Of a stretch of DNA of 64,000 bases, positions 9,886-18,369 are shown in pieces. The translations under genes and the position numbers were made by a program. Each line of letters begins with the position of its first letter. Within the stretch, counting starts at the first letter, position 1. The notes below the pieces were generated by a model. It was not told the DNA's origin. It searched no databases and saw only the letters and a program-made list of their open reading frames with translations. The stretch is from positions 186,001-250,000 of the forward strand of contig NZ_JAAIYO010000010.1 of the NCBI RefSeq assembly GCF_014930455.1. Direction: 5' to 3'. Origin of the DNA: Corallococcus soli. GTDB taxonomy: Bacteria; Myxococcota; Myxococcia; Myxococcales; Myxococcaceae.

Positions 9886-11295
9886 TCAGAACGCATGGGC
9901 ACCGTGGGCGCCGGTCACGACCTCGAGCGCGACGAAGGCCGAATAGTCCGGCGTCGCGCGCCAGCCGACGCGGTCCGTGGCGGCCTGCAGGCGCAGGCGG
10001 GAGAACTCCGTGGGCCAGAACGTCAATGACGCGGTGATGCGCTGGCGGTCGGCGATCCACTCGGGGTCGAGCGGATCATTCGCGACGCGGCCCTCCTGCG
10101 TCTTCGCCGCCGTGCCGAACTCGTAGCGCACGCCGGTGGCCCAGCGGTTGGAGAAGCGCCACACCGTCTGCGCGTAGCCGCCCCAGTCGGACAGCAGGTC
10201 CCCGGGGGCCTGGCGGCGGCGGTAGAGCACCTCCGCCTGGAGCACCAGCTGCTGTGCGCTCGCCTCGGTGATGGGCCGGAACTTCAGGTAGACGTCCGTG
10301 CCGTAGATGCTGGTGTGGTTGCGGTAGCCCGTGGGGTTGGGCCCGGTGGCGGTGGACAGGCCCCACAGCAGCGACAGGTCGTCCGACAGCGGGAAGAACT
10401 GCTTCACCGCGCCGGTGAGCTGGAGGTCCAGCGGGGAGAGCACGCGCTCGTTGGACGCGCCAAAGAAGCTGCGCGCGGTGGCCTCGCCCTTCGCGTCGGT
10501 GACGCTGCCGATGACCTCCACGTACCAGGGCAGCGGCGCGAGCCAGGAGCCCTCCATGCCCAGGCCGCGGTTGCCCTCGCCGCCGAACACGCGGCTCATG
10601 ACGAAGGGCTGATCCACGAAGTCCCACGCGTGCGGGTGGGTGGCGTTGATCCGCCCGAAGCGCGTGAGGAACTGGCCCGCGCGCACCTGGAGGTTCGCGG
10701 GCAGGTCCAGCGTGGTGGCGTACGCCTCTTCAATCTCCACGCCGAACTGGCTGAACACGATGTTGCTGTCGAAGCGGAAGTACGGATCCACCACCGACCC
10801 GATGGACAGCTCCAACTGCTGGAGGTTGAAGCCGTTCTGCGTCGGGTCGTGCGCGCCGCCCTGCAACGGCTCCTTGCTGGAGAACGCCGCCACGGCCATG
10901 TCCAGGATGAAGCTCAGGTTGAGGAAGCTGGTGCCGCCGGTGATGGCCGCTGGCAGCCGCAGCGGCGTCACGCCGGAGTCGTTGGTGGCGGTGGGCGAAG
11001 CCGGGGACGTGTCTCCGGAGGGCCGCGCGCGCGTGCTCGCGTCCGCGCCCAGGGCCTTCTCAATCTCCGCCATCTCCTCCGGACTCAGGGCCGGGACATC
11101 GGATTGAGCGTCGGCCGGAGCCTGGGGCTGCGCGTCGGCCGGGGCTTGAGGCTGCGCATCGGCCGGCGCGGGCGCGGCGGGGGAGGGTGAAGGCGTCGGC
11201 CCGGGGGATGACTGGGCCCAGGCGGTGCTCGCGGACAGCTGCACGGCGAGCATGACGGCCAGGGCGCGGGGATGCCTGCGCGGATGAAATGACAC
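9886..11295 (-). CDS. Outer-membrane beta-barrel protein of the zinc operon
   Basis: A 469-residue protein with a signal peptide (MLAVQLSASTAWA region), a Pro/Ala-rich linker with the repeat PADAQPQA, a short helical segment (LSPEEMAEIEKALG) and then alternating aromatic beta strands to the end, finishing ...VALEVVTGAHGAHAF with a C-terminal Phe as in outer-membrane barrels. It is probably the outer-membrane entry route for zinc. There is no TonB box or plug domain that I can see, so it is porin-like rather than a TonB receptor. The GTG at 11293-11295 has GAGGAG upstream. It is 22 bases before the binding-protein gene. Confidence 0.8.
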   Translation of the reverse strand: MSFHPRRHPRALAVMLAVQLSASTAWAQSSPGPTPSPSPAAPAPADAQPQAPADAQPQAPADAQSDVPALSPEEMAEIEKALGADASTRARPSGDTSPASPTATNDSGVTPLRLPAAITGGTSFLNLSFILDMAVAAFSSKEPLQGGAHDPTQNGFNLQQLELSIGSVVDPYFRFDSNIVFSQFGVEIEEAYATTLDLPANLQVRAGQFLTRFGRINATHPHAWDFVDQPFVMSRVFGGEGNRGLGMEGSWLAPLPWYVEVIGSVTDAKGEATARSFFGASNERVLSPLDLQLTGAVKQFFPLSDDLSLLWGLSTATGPNPTGYRNHTSIYGTDVYLKFRPITEASAQQLVLQAEVLYRRRQAPGDLLSDWGGYAQTVWRFSNRWATGVRYEFGTAAKTQEGRVANDPLDPEWIADRQRITASLTFWPTEFSRLRLQAATDRVGWRATPDYSAFVALEVVTGAHGAHAF

Positions 11296-11392
11296 GGGGT
11301 GTTGCTCCTCGGAACAGGACGCCGCGGAGCATGAAGCCCCACCCGGACCGTCCTCCTGATGACCTGCTGCACCAGCACGGCACACGCGGAAG

Positions 11393-11812
11393 CTACGCGT
11401 GCGCGGGGGGCGAGGCCTTGGGTGCGGTGGCGAGGATGGCCAGCGGCGCGAACGAGCGCGGAGGCGCGGTGGCCGGGTGCTGGCGCTCCACGCAGGGCAC
11501 CGCGCGGAGGGCGTCCCTGGTGAACTGGGCGCCGAGCTGCGGGGCGGCCGTGAGCAGCGGGCACGTGTCGTGGTTGGGGCCCGTCGCATCCGCCACCAGC
11601 GGCGGGACGGACGAGAGGGTGGGGGCCCGCTCGGCGAACCGCGCAAGCGTGGGGTGGGTGCGCCGCGCGTCCTCTTCGAACGTCTGGTGCTGCGCGCAGT
11701 AGCGGTGCGCGTGCTGTTCGACGTGCAGCGTCAGACCCAGCGGCTGGGCACCCCAGAGCGCGATGAGCAGCATCGCGGTGAGGCGGGCGAGGGTATGGGC
11801 GCGCGAGAGCAT
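11393..11812 (-). CDS. Small His/Cys-rich exported protein heading the zinc operon
   Basis: A 139-residue protein with one hydrophobic N-terminal segment (about residues 9-28) directly followed by LHVEQHAHRYCAQHQTFEE, with four His and one Cys within 15 residues. The C-terminal half is Ala/Pro-rich. It resembles in plan the protein at 1725-2171. It precedes the outer-membrane barrel gene by 97 bases and is probably the first gene of the zinc-uptake operon. A role in catching metal at the membrane surface is inferred. No named family was recognised with certainty. Confidence 0.65.
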   Translation of the reverse strand: MLSRAHTLARLTAMLLIALWGAQPLGLTLHVEQHAHRYCAQHQTFEEDARRTHPTLARFAERAPTLSSVPPLVADATGPNHDTCPLLTAAPQLGAQFTRDALRAVPCVERQHPATAPPRSFAPLAILATAPKASPPAHA

Positions 11813-12071
11813 CGGGGTATCCCGGCTGGCTTACTGTCGGCCCCCGGGAGTGTCAAGGCAGGGCGGGGGGCCGAAGCGGCCTCCTTCCAGGAGTGACGGA
11901 AGGGGCAGGACGGCGATTCAACGTCGGCGCGCGAACCCCCGGCGTTGGCGCCCCGGTTTGAAACAGGGCGACAAGCGAACGGTGTTTTCATTCCAGGCAA
12001 CCCGCCGTGCCGCATCGGCTAGGTTGGGTCCGCCTCCACCGCAGGCCCTCGCGCCAGGAGTACCGCCGCCC

Positions 12072-12707
12072 GTGCCCCCCTCCCGCCCCCGCCGTCGCGC
12101 CCCCGCGCCGCCCCCGGCCCCCAGCGCCCTGAAGCCCGACCCGGTCGCCATGGCCCGGGCCGTGCGCGACTTCCTCACCGCCGCGGGCCTCTCCCTCCAG
12201 GACGTGAACCTGGTGGACACCCCGACGCGCGTGGCCGACGTGTGGTCCAACGGCTTCCTCGACGGCTACGCCCGCACGCCGGAGGAGGCGCTCGGGAAGA
12301 CCTATCCCGCGCCCGCGAACTCGTCCGGGGAGCTGGTCGTCGTGTCGGACCTGCGCTTCCACTCCATGTGCCCGCACCACCTGCTGCCCTTCACCGGCCG
12401 GGCCCACGTGGCCTACGTGCCCGGGACGCGCGTGGTGGGCTTCGGTCGGCTGGCGTCGCTGGTGGACTGCTTCGCCCACCGGCTCATCCTCCAGGAGGAA
12501 CTGGCCCGGCAGGTGGCCCAGTCGCTCGCCCGCGTGCTCGACAGCCCCGCCACCGCCTGCATCCTGGAGGCCGAGCAGGCCTGTCTGCGCTTGAGGGCGG
12601 ACCATCAGCGCGACGCCGTCACGCACGCCGAAGCCTACGAGGGCCTGCTGCGCCGCGACGGCCCCCTGCGCCGCGAGCTGTGGGCCCGGCTGGGGGCCCG
12701 GCGATGA
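12072..12707 (+). CDS. folE: Divergent GTP cyclohydrolase I
   Basis: A 211-residue member of the GTP cyclohydrolase I family, which makes dihydroneopterin triphosphate, the first step of folate and tetrahydropterin synthesis. Zinc ligands are present: Cys100 and His103 in MCPHHLLPF, and Cys171. However, the family motif around the second zinc cysteine is changed: the catalytic His (E. coli His179) is Gln169, the following Arg-Gly is Arg-Ala, and the usual GLSK is GFGR (residues 123-126). The first 20 residues are a Pro/Arg tail. Start GTG 12072, with AGGAG 11 bases upstream. It faces away from the zinc-uptake operon and overlaps the next gene by ATGA. Confidence 0.85.
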   Translation: MPPSRPRRRAPAPPPAPSALKPDPVAMARAVRDFLTAAGLSLQDVNLVDTPTRVADVWSNGFLDGYARTPEEALGKTYPAPANSSGELVVVSDLRFHSMCPHHLLPFTGRAHVAYVPGTRVVGFGRLASLVDCFAHRLILQEELARQVAQSLARVLDSPATACILEAEQACLRLRADHQRDAVTHAEAYEGLLRRDGPLRRELWARLGARR

Positions 12708-14134
12708 ACCCGGCGGCCCCGACCTTCGAGCGGGTGGCCCCCGAGCGGGTCGCGAAGGTGCTGGAGGCCCTGGCGGACGTGCTGACGCAGGGACAGGTGC
12801 GGCGCGACGAGGCCTCGCTGGACGCCTACGCGCGCGACGAGTCCGACAGCGGCGTCTACCCGCCCGACGTCGTCCTGCTGCCGGAGGACACCGCGCAGGT
12901 GTCCGCCATCTTCAAGGCGTGTCAGGCCCACGGCGTGCCCTTCACCCCGTGCGGCGCGCGCAGCGGCAAGAGCGGCGGGTCGCTGCCCCTGCGCGGCGGC
13001 GTGGTGGTGAGCCTGGAGCGCATGAACCGCATCCGCTCCATCTCCACGGAAGACCTCACCGCGGTGGTGGAGCCCGGCGTCATCACGGGCGACCTGATGA
13101 AGGCCGTGGAGGCGCAGGGGCTCTTCTATCCGCCCGACCCCAACTCCTGGGAGTTCTGCACCGTGGGCGGCAACGTGGCGGAGAACGCCGGTGGCCCGCG
13201 CGCGCTCAAGTACGGCGTCACGCGCGACTACGTCATCGGCCTGGAGTGGGTAATGCCGGACGGCGAGGTGCTGCGCGTGGGCCGGCGCACCATCAAGGGC
13301 GTGGCCGGCTACGATCTCGTGGGGCTCTTCGTCGGCTCCGAGGGCACGCTCGGCGTCGCCACGGAGGTCACCGTCCAGCTCATCCCCTTGCCCCGCCAGG
13401 TGATGACCGCGCTGGTGGTGTTCCCTTCCGTGCTGCACGCGGCCCGGGGCGTCTCCGCCGTGCTCGCCGCTGGCATCCTGCCCCGCTGCCTGGAGCTCAT
13501 CGACGAGGTCGCGGTCCAGGCCATCGTCCACCGGGGCAGCTTCCAGTTCCCTCCGGACGCGGGCGCCGCCCTCATCGCGGAGGTGGACGGCAACGCCCCC
13601 GAAGGGGTGTTCGCGGAACTCACCCAGCTGGGCGCCATCTGCGAGGCCCAGGGGGCCACCCAGACCCTGGTGGCGCAGGACGAGGCCCAGCGGGAGAAGC
13701 TGTGGGCGGCGCGGCGGGGGATTTCGCCAGCGCTGCGCGCGCTGAAGGCCGCGAAGATCTCAGAGGACATCGTGGTCCCCCGGTCGAAGATTCCGGAGGT
13801 CATCGAGCGGCTCAAGAAGATGGGGGAGGAGCTGGGGCTCACCGTCGCCACGTATGGCCATGCGGGCGACGGCAACCTGCACGCCAACATCCTCTACGAC
13901 GGCCCCGCCCAGCGCCCCCTCGTCGAGGAGGCCCTGAGGAGGATGCTGGAGCTCACCGTCGCCCTGGGCGGCACCATCACCGGCGAGCACGGGGTGGGCC
14001 ACGCCAAGCGGGAATATCTGGCCCTGGAGCAGGCGCCCGCGCTCCTGGACCTCCAGCGACGCCTGAAGGCCTTTTTTGATCCATCAGGCCTGCTCAACCC
14101 CGAGAAAATCTTCCCCGCGCCCAAGCGTTCATGA
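12704..14134 (+). CDS. glcD: FAD-linked oxidase, GlcD type
   Basis: A 476-residue flavoprotein of the glycolate oxidase/D-lactate dehydrogenase group. FAD-binding (PCMH) domain at about residues 40-220 with PCGARSGKSGGSLP and GGNVAENAGGPRALKYG; C-terminal FAD-linked oxidase domain with YGHAGDGNLHANIL and GTITGEHGVGHAKREYL. It oxidises a 2-hydroxy acid, probably D-lactate or glycolate, passing electrons to quinone or a cytochrome. The ATG overlaps the folE stop (ATGA at 12704-12707), so it is translationally coupled to folE. The pairing of these two activities has no obvious metabolic reason. Confidence 0.93.
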   Translation: MNPAAPTFERVAPERVAKVLEALADVLTQGQVRRDEASLDAYARDESDSGVYPPDVVLLPEDTAQVSAIFKACQAHGVPFTPCGARSGKSGGSLPLRGGVVVSLERMNRIRSISTEDLTAVVEPGVITGDLMKAVEAQGLFYPPDPNSWEFCTVGGNVAENAGGPRALKYGVTRDYVIGLEWVMPDGEVLRVGRRTIKGVAGYDLVGLFVGSEGTLGVATEVTVQLIPLPRQVMTALVVFPSVLHAARGVSAVLAAGILPRCLELIDEVAVQAIVHRGSFQFPPDAGAALIAEVDGNAPEGVFAELTQLGAICEAQGATQTLVAQDEAQREKLWAARRGISPALRALKAAKISEDIVVPRSKIPEVIERLKKMGEELGLTVATYGHAGDGNLHANILYDGPAQRPLVEEALRRMLELTVALGGTITGEHGVGHAKREYLALEQAPALLDLQRRLKAFFDPSGLLNPEKIFPAPKRS

Positions 14135-14365
14135 GTGCGTAGCCGGAAAAAAGCGCGGTGGCTTCCCCACCCGTCGGACTTCTCACCTTTCGAGGCCCGA
14201 GAGGGCAGGTCCGTGACGGGCTTTTGACAGGGGTAAGCGGGCGAAATGCCCTTCCTCATCGGAATGAGAAACCCTTTCCGACGTTGCGCGTCCTAGAGAC
14301 AGATGGACGCGGTTCGTCGGGGGATTCATCGCGTCCGGCAGCAACGAACGGAAGGACGGGAAATC

Positions 14366-15106
14366 ATGGCCAACTCGACGAAGTACGCAGCAGAGGGCCT
14401 CTCGCATTACCTGCGTCACCTGGGCGGGCACCACCAGCTGACGCGTGAGCAGGAGTACGAGCTCGCGCGCCAGGCCCGCAAGGGAGATGAGAGCGCCCGA
14501 CAGACGCTCGCCAGCTCCAACCTCGCTTTCGTGGTCGCCGTCGCGAAGAAGTTCGCCAACCGCGGCGCCCGCCTGGATGACCTCATCCAGGAAGGCAACG
14601 TGGGCTTGATGAAGGCCATCGAGCACTTCGACCCGAAGAAGAACGTGCGCTTCGCCACCTATGCCGTCTGGTGGATCCGCGCCTACATCACCCGCTACCT
14701 CAAGGACAACCGCAGCCAGGTGCGCGGCGGCGAGGCGGAGCGGGGCAGCATGGTGGACTTCTCGCTGGACGCCACCATCGACGAGGAGGGTGAGACCACG
14801 TTCCTCGACCGGCTGGAGGACGGCGGCCCGTCGCCCCAGGAGTCGTTCCTGACGCGCGAACAGGACGCCGAGGTCCAGGAGGCCCTGGCCAAGGTGCGCA
14901 AGCGCATCGGTGACCTGGGCTGGGACATCCTCCAGGAGCGGCTGACGCAGGACAAGCCGCTGACGCTGGAGGAGCTGGGCCAGCGCTGGGGCGTGTCGCG
15001 CGAGCGCGTGCGCCAGGTGGAGCTGAAGACGAAGAACTTCCTGGAGCGCTACCTCCTCGCCTTCAACGAGAACGAGGAGCACACCGCCACGGCCGACGCC
15101 GCCTGA
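14366..15106 (+). CDS. RpoH/SigC-type sigma-70 family factor
   Basis: A 246-residue sigma factor with region 2 (SNLAFVVAVAKKF, DDLIQEGNVGLMKAIEHFDP, FATYAVWWIRAYITRYL) and region 4 (LTLEELGQRWGVSRERVRQVE), but almost no region 1 and a short region 3. This is the RpoH-like layout of the myxobacterial SigB/SigC factors. The conserved RpoH box (QRKLFF...) is not present, which argues for the developmental SigB/SigC branch rather than heat shock; which paralogue cannot be told by eye. ATG 14366 follows AAGGACGGG. The leader contains TTGACA (14224-14229) without a convincing -10. The gene ends in a strong terminator. Confidence 0.9.
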   Translation: MANSTKYAAEGLSHYLRHLGGHHQLTREQEYELARQARKGDESARQTLASSNLAFVVAVAKKFANRGARLDDLIQEGNVGLMKAIEHFDPKKNVRFATYAVWWIRAYITRYLKDNRSQVRGGEAERGSMVDFSLDATIDEEGETTFLDRLEDGGPSPQESFLTREQDAEVQEALAKVRKRIGDLGWDILQERLTQDKPLTLEELGQRWGVSRERVRQVELKTKNFLERYLLAFNENEEHTATADAA

Positions 15107-15162
15107 AGCGGTCGCATCCGCCCCTGCCTCCCCACCCGGGAGGGCAGGGCATGTGTTCAAAA

Positions 15163-15207
15163 AAGACGGGGTCTGGCGGGTTGTTCAAACCTTGCCGGCC
15201 CCGTCTT
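15163..15207 (+). terminator. Terminator after the sigma factor gene
   Basis: Perfect 9-bp outer stem AAGACGGGG (15163-15171) with CCCCGTCTT (15199-15207), plus an inner stem GGTT/AACC, followed by a T-rich run (cttattt). An A-run on the other side would also let it act on the minus strand. Confidence 0.85.
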
Positions 15208-15275
15208 CTTATTTGCCGCGTTGCGTCTGGCGCGTTCGGTTGCTGGTGGGCAAGCGTGCGTGTTAAGGCGTTAGG

Positions 15276-16016
15276 ATGCGCTTGAAATTGCTAGCCCTTT
15301 GGGTTCTGGCGGCCCTTCCGGCCCAGGCGGCGGAACCCGCGCTGCTCACCCAACTCGACGCGTTGTTCGACAAACGCAACGACGCCGAATCCGTGAAGGC
15401 GCTGGAGACGGGGCTGAAGGACGCCCTGACGGCCGCGCCCGAGGACTTCGACCTCGTGTGGCGCAAGGCCCGCATCCTCCAATGGCAGGCGGACGGCGCC
15501 GCCTCCGAAAAGCTCAAGAAGGTCCTGGGCAAGCAGACCTGGGAGCAGGGCGACAAGGCCGCGAAGCTCCAGCCCTCGCGCGTGGAGGGGCACTACTACG
15601 CCGCATGTGGCATTGGGTCCTACTCGCAGGCCGTGGGCATCATGAAGGCCCTGGGCGACGGCCTGGAGGGCAAGTTCAACGAGCGCCTGGACACCGCGCT
15701 GAAGCTCGACCCGGGCTACGACTTCGGGGGCCCCTGGCTGGTGAAGGGGCGCTACTTCTATGAGCTGCCGTGGCCGAAGCGGGACCTGTCCAAGTCGGTT
15801 TCGTTCTACGAGAAGGCCATCGCCAAGTATCCGCAGTCGTTGCGCGCCTACCTCTACCTGGCCGAGACGTTGCTGAAGGACGGCAAGGCGAAGGAAGCGA
15901 AGGCCGCCATCGAGAAGGTCAAGCAGGGAAGCACCGCGTACAGCCTCGCCGAGGCGCAACGGGTGCAGCAGTGGGCCAAGAAGGTGGATGCAGACATCCA
16001 GGAGGAGCTCAAGTGA
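15276..16016 (+). CDS. Exported TPR protein
   Basis: A 246-residue protein with a cleavable signal (MRLKLLALWVLAALPAQA, ending at about residue 19). The mature part is helical with TPR-like units (LDTALKLDPGYDFGGPWLVKG and SVSFYEKAIAKYPQSLRAYL), and resembles the TatT-type periplasmic TPR proteins. ATG at 15276 follows TTAGG. It shares GTGA with the start of the acyl-CoA ligase gene, so the two are translated together. I infer an envelope role tied to uptake or activation of fatty acids, but only from the coupling. Confidence 0.8.
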   Translation: MRLKLLALWVLAALPAQAAEPALLTQLDALFDKRNDAESVKALETGLKDALTAAPEDFDLVWRKARILQWQADGAASEKLKKVLGKQTWEQGDKAAKLQPSRVEGHYYAACGIGSYSQAVGIMKALGDGLEGKFNERLDTALKLDPGYDFGGPWLVKGRYFYELPWPKRDLSKSVSFYEKAIAKYPQSLRAYLYLAETLLKDGKAKEAKAAIEKVKQGSTAYSLAEAQRVQQWAKKVDADIQEELK

Positions 16017-17881
16017 GGGCAGAGTCTCAGGTCACGACGGCTCCCGCAGCGAGTGGGACGCAGGAGCAGAACCTCGTCCAGTTGCTCGTTCAGCGGGCCC
16101 AGAACGCATCCAAGGTAGGCGTCACGCACAAGAAGGACGGCCGCTGGCAGGACGTCACCTTCGCCCAGGTGCTGGAGGACGTGAAGGGGTTGGCGTCCGG
16201 GCTCATCGCCCAGGGCATCCAGCCCGGGGACCGGGTGGCCATCTTCGCCAACACCAGCCTCCAGTGGATCGTCGCGGACCTGGCCATCAGCGCGGCGCAG
16301 GCCATCACGGTCCCCATCTACGGCTCCAACACGCCGGATGAGTGTCGCTACATCCTGAACCACTCGGAGACGAAGCTGCTGCTCGTCGACTCCGACGAGA
16401 AGGACGCGAAGCAGGCGGGCCGCCTGTCGCGCGTGCGCTCGAAGCTGGGTGAAATCCCCACGCTCCAGAAGATCGTCGTCTTCGAGGGCCCGGTCAGCGG
16501 CGACAAGGAGATCTCGCTGGCGGACGTGATGGCGTCCGGCAAGAGCGGTCCCCAGGCGACGGAGGAGGCGTTCGCGCAGCGCGTGGCGGCCGTGAATTCG
16601 GACGACACGAACCTGCTCATCTACACCTCCGGCACCACGGGCGACCCCAAGGGCGTCATCCTGACCCACGGCAACTGGGCCTATGAAGCGAAGGCCACCC
16701 AGGCCATGGGCATGATGAAGCCCGAGGACTCGGTGATGCTGTTCCTGCCCCTGGCGCACGTGTTCGCCCAGGTGGTGAAGGCCGCGTGGCTGTCCATGGG
16801 CTTCCGGCTCATCATCGCGGAGTCGGTGGACAAGCTGCTGGCGAACCTGGCGGAGACGCGCCCCACGGTGCTGCCGTCGGTGCCGCGCGTGTTCGAGAAG
16901 GTCTACAACAACGTCGTGGCCAACGGCTCCGCGGCGCCCGGGGTGAAGGGCAAGCTGTTCACCTGGGCCTTCGGCCTGTTCGACGAGTACGCCGACGCCA
17001 TGGCGCAGGGCCGCGAGTACAACTCGCTGATGTTCAGCCTGGCGAAGAAGCTGGTCTTCTCCAAGGTGCGCAAGACGCTGGATGAGAAGCTGGGCGGCAA
17101 CATGCGCATCTTCATCTCCGGCGGCGCGCCGCTGTCGCGGAAGATCGCCTACTTCTTCGACCTGCTGGAGCTCAAGGTGCTGGAGGGCTACGGGCTCACG
17201 GAGACGAGCGCGCCCTGCAACGCCAACCGCGTGGAGAAGATCAAGATCGGCACCGTGGGGCCGCCGGTGCCCGGCACGGAGATCAAGATCGCCGCGGACG
17301 GGGAGATCATGGTGCGTGGCCCGTGCGTGATGAAGGGCTACTACAAGAACCCGGAGGCCACGGCGGAGGTGCTGGAGCCGGACGGCTGGTTCCACACCGG
17401 CGACATCGGCGAGGTGGACTCCGACAACTACCTGCGCATCACCGACCGCAAGAAGGACATCATCGTCACCGCGGGCGGCAAGAACGTGGCCCCCCAGAAC
17501 ATCGAGAACACGCTCAAGACGTTCCCGCTCATCAGCCAGGCCATGGTGTACGGCGACAAGCGCCCGTTCCTCGTCGCGCTCATCACCGTGTCGGAGGATC
17601 CCGCGAAGAAGTTCCTGGAAGACAAGGGCATCGCGGTGGGCAGCTACGCGCAGAACTCCCAGCGGCCGGAGATCAAGACGGCCGTCGAGGAGATCATCAA
17701 GAAGGTGAACGCGGAGATCCCTCCGTACTCCAGCATCAAGAAGATCGCGGTCATGGACGCGGACTTCACGCAGGAGTCCGGCGAGCTCACGCCCACCCTC
17801 AAGGTGAAGCGCAAGGTGGCCAGCCAGAAGTACAAGGCCGCCATCGACGCCATGTACGACGGCGCGAAGGTGATGGACTGA
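16013..17881 (+). CDS. Long-chain fatty acid--CoA ligase
   Basis: A 622-residue adenylate-forming enzyme of the eukaryote-like long-chain acyl-CoA synthetase group. Motifs: P-loop TSGTTGDPKGVILTH (about residue 205), GYGLTETSAP, TGDIGEVDSDNYLRITDRKKDII and the final lysine region VAPQNIENTLK. It activates free fatty acids with ATP and CoA at the inner membrane. The GTG at 16013 overlaps the stop of the TPR gene and has GGAGG just upstream. Placed with SCP2, AMACR and acyl-CoA dehydrogenase genes within 13 kb, it fits a fatty-acid activation and breakdown group. Confidence 0.93.
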   Translation: MRAESQVTTAPAASGTQEQNLVQLLVQRAQNASKVGVTHKKDGRWQDVTFAQVLEDVKGLASGLIAQGIQPGDRVAIFANTSLQWIVADLAISAAQAITVPIYGSNTPDECRYILNHSETKLLLVDSDEKDAKQAGRLSRVRSKLGEIPTLQKIVVFEGPVSGDKEISLADVMASGKSGPQATEEAFAQRVAAVNSDDTNLLIYTSGTTGDPKGVILTHGNWAYEAKATQAMGMMKPEDSVMLFLPLAHVFAQVVKAAWLSMGFRLIIAESVDKLLANLAETRPTVLPSVPRVFEKVYNNVVANGSAAPGVKGKLFTWAFGLFDEYADAMAQGREYNSLMFSLAKKLVFSKVRKTLDEKLGGNMRIFISGGAPLSRKIAYFFDLLELKVLEGYGLTETSAPCNANRVEKIKIGTVGPPVPGTEIKIAADGEIMVRGPCVMKGYYKNPEATAEVLEPDGWFHTGDIGEVDSDNYLRITDRKKDIIVTAGGKNVAPQNIENTLKTFPLISQAMVYGDKRPFLVALITVSEDPAKKFLEDKGIAVGSYAQNSQRPEIKTAVEEIIKKVNAEIPPYSSIKKIAVMDADFTQESGELTPTLKVKRKVASQKYKAAIDAMYDGAKVMD

Positions 17882-17958
17882 AGTCCCCCGTCGGGGCTCC
17901 CTGACGTCCCGGAAGGGGCGGCGGGGAGCTCCCGGTGCCGGGGCACCCGCATCAAGCC

Positions 17959-18047
17959 TGACGCCCGTCCGAAGCCGCTTCGCGCGGTCCCCGGTACGGG
18001 CGTCAAGGGCGTGACGGCGGTGGAGGACGGGCCCTGGGGGCCCGTCC
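17959..18047. terminator. Two hairpins between convergent fatty acid ligase and tatA genes
   Basis: Two perfect stems lie between the gene ends. TGACGCCCGT (17959-17968) pairs with ACGGGCGTCA (17996-18005). GGACGGGCCC (18025-18034) pairs with GGGCCCGTCC (18038-18047) across a 3-base loop. Neither has a T-run. A smaller one, GGTGCC/GGCACC, is at 17934-17947. Placement suggests two-way termination. Confidence 0.7.
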
Positions 18048-18055
18048 GGACGGCA

Positions 18056-18292
18056 TCAGGCGTGGTGGCTGGGCGACTTGGCCGCCACGTCCTTGTCCAC
18101 GCCGGAGGCGGCGGACAGGGTGCCCGTCGTCTTCTTCTCCTCGACGTCTTCCTTCTCGTCGGTGGAGAAGCCGCGCTTGAAGTTGCGGAGCGCACTGCCC
18201 AGGGACGAGCCGAGCTGCGGCAGCCGCGAGCCGCCGAACAGCAGCAGCAGCGCCGCGAAAATCAAGAGAATCTCAGGAAGCTTCAAACCCAT
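18056..18292 (-). CDS. tatA: Sec-independent translocase protein TatA
   Basis: A 78-residue TatA/E protein: short N-terminus, one membrane helix (EILLIFAALLLLFGGSRLPQLG), the FGGSRLP hinge, an amphipathic helix (GSSLGSALRNFKRGF) and a charged tail ending SPSHHA. TatA forms the pore for folded twin-arginine substrates with TatBC. No tatB or tatC is next to it. The ATG at 18290-18292 has GAGGAG upstream and is preferred over an in-frame ATG 33 bases earlier. Confidence 0.93.
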   Translation of the reverse strand: MGLKLPEILLIFAALLLLFGGSRLPQLGSSLGSALRNFKRGFSTDEKEDVEEKKTTGTLSAASGVDKDVAAKSPSHHA

Positions 18293-18369
18293 GGCTTCGC
18301 TCCTCGCACAATGCGCGCCGAGCATAGCGGTGGGAGGTGGGTCGCGCTAGCAACTCCCACCCGGGCACG

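Noticed and set aside
14224-14229. TTGACA as the -35 of the sigma factor gene
   Set aside because: No acceptable -10 at 16-18 bases downstream; left as a note only.
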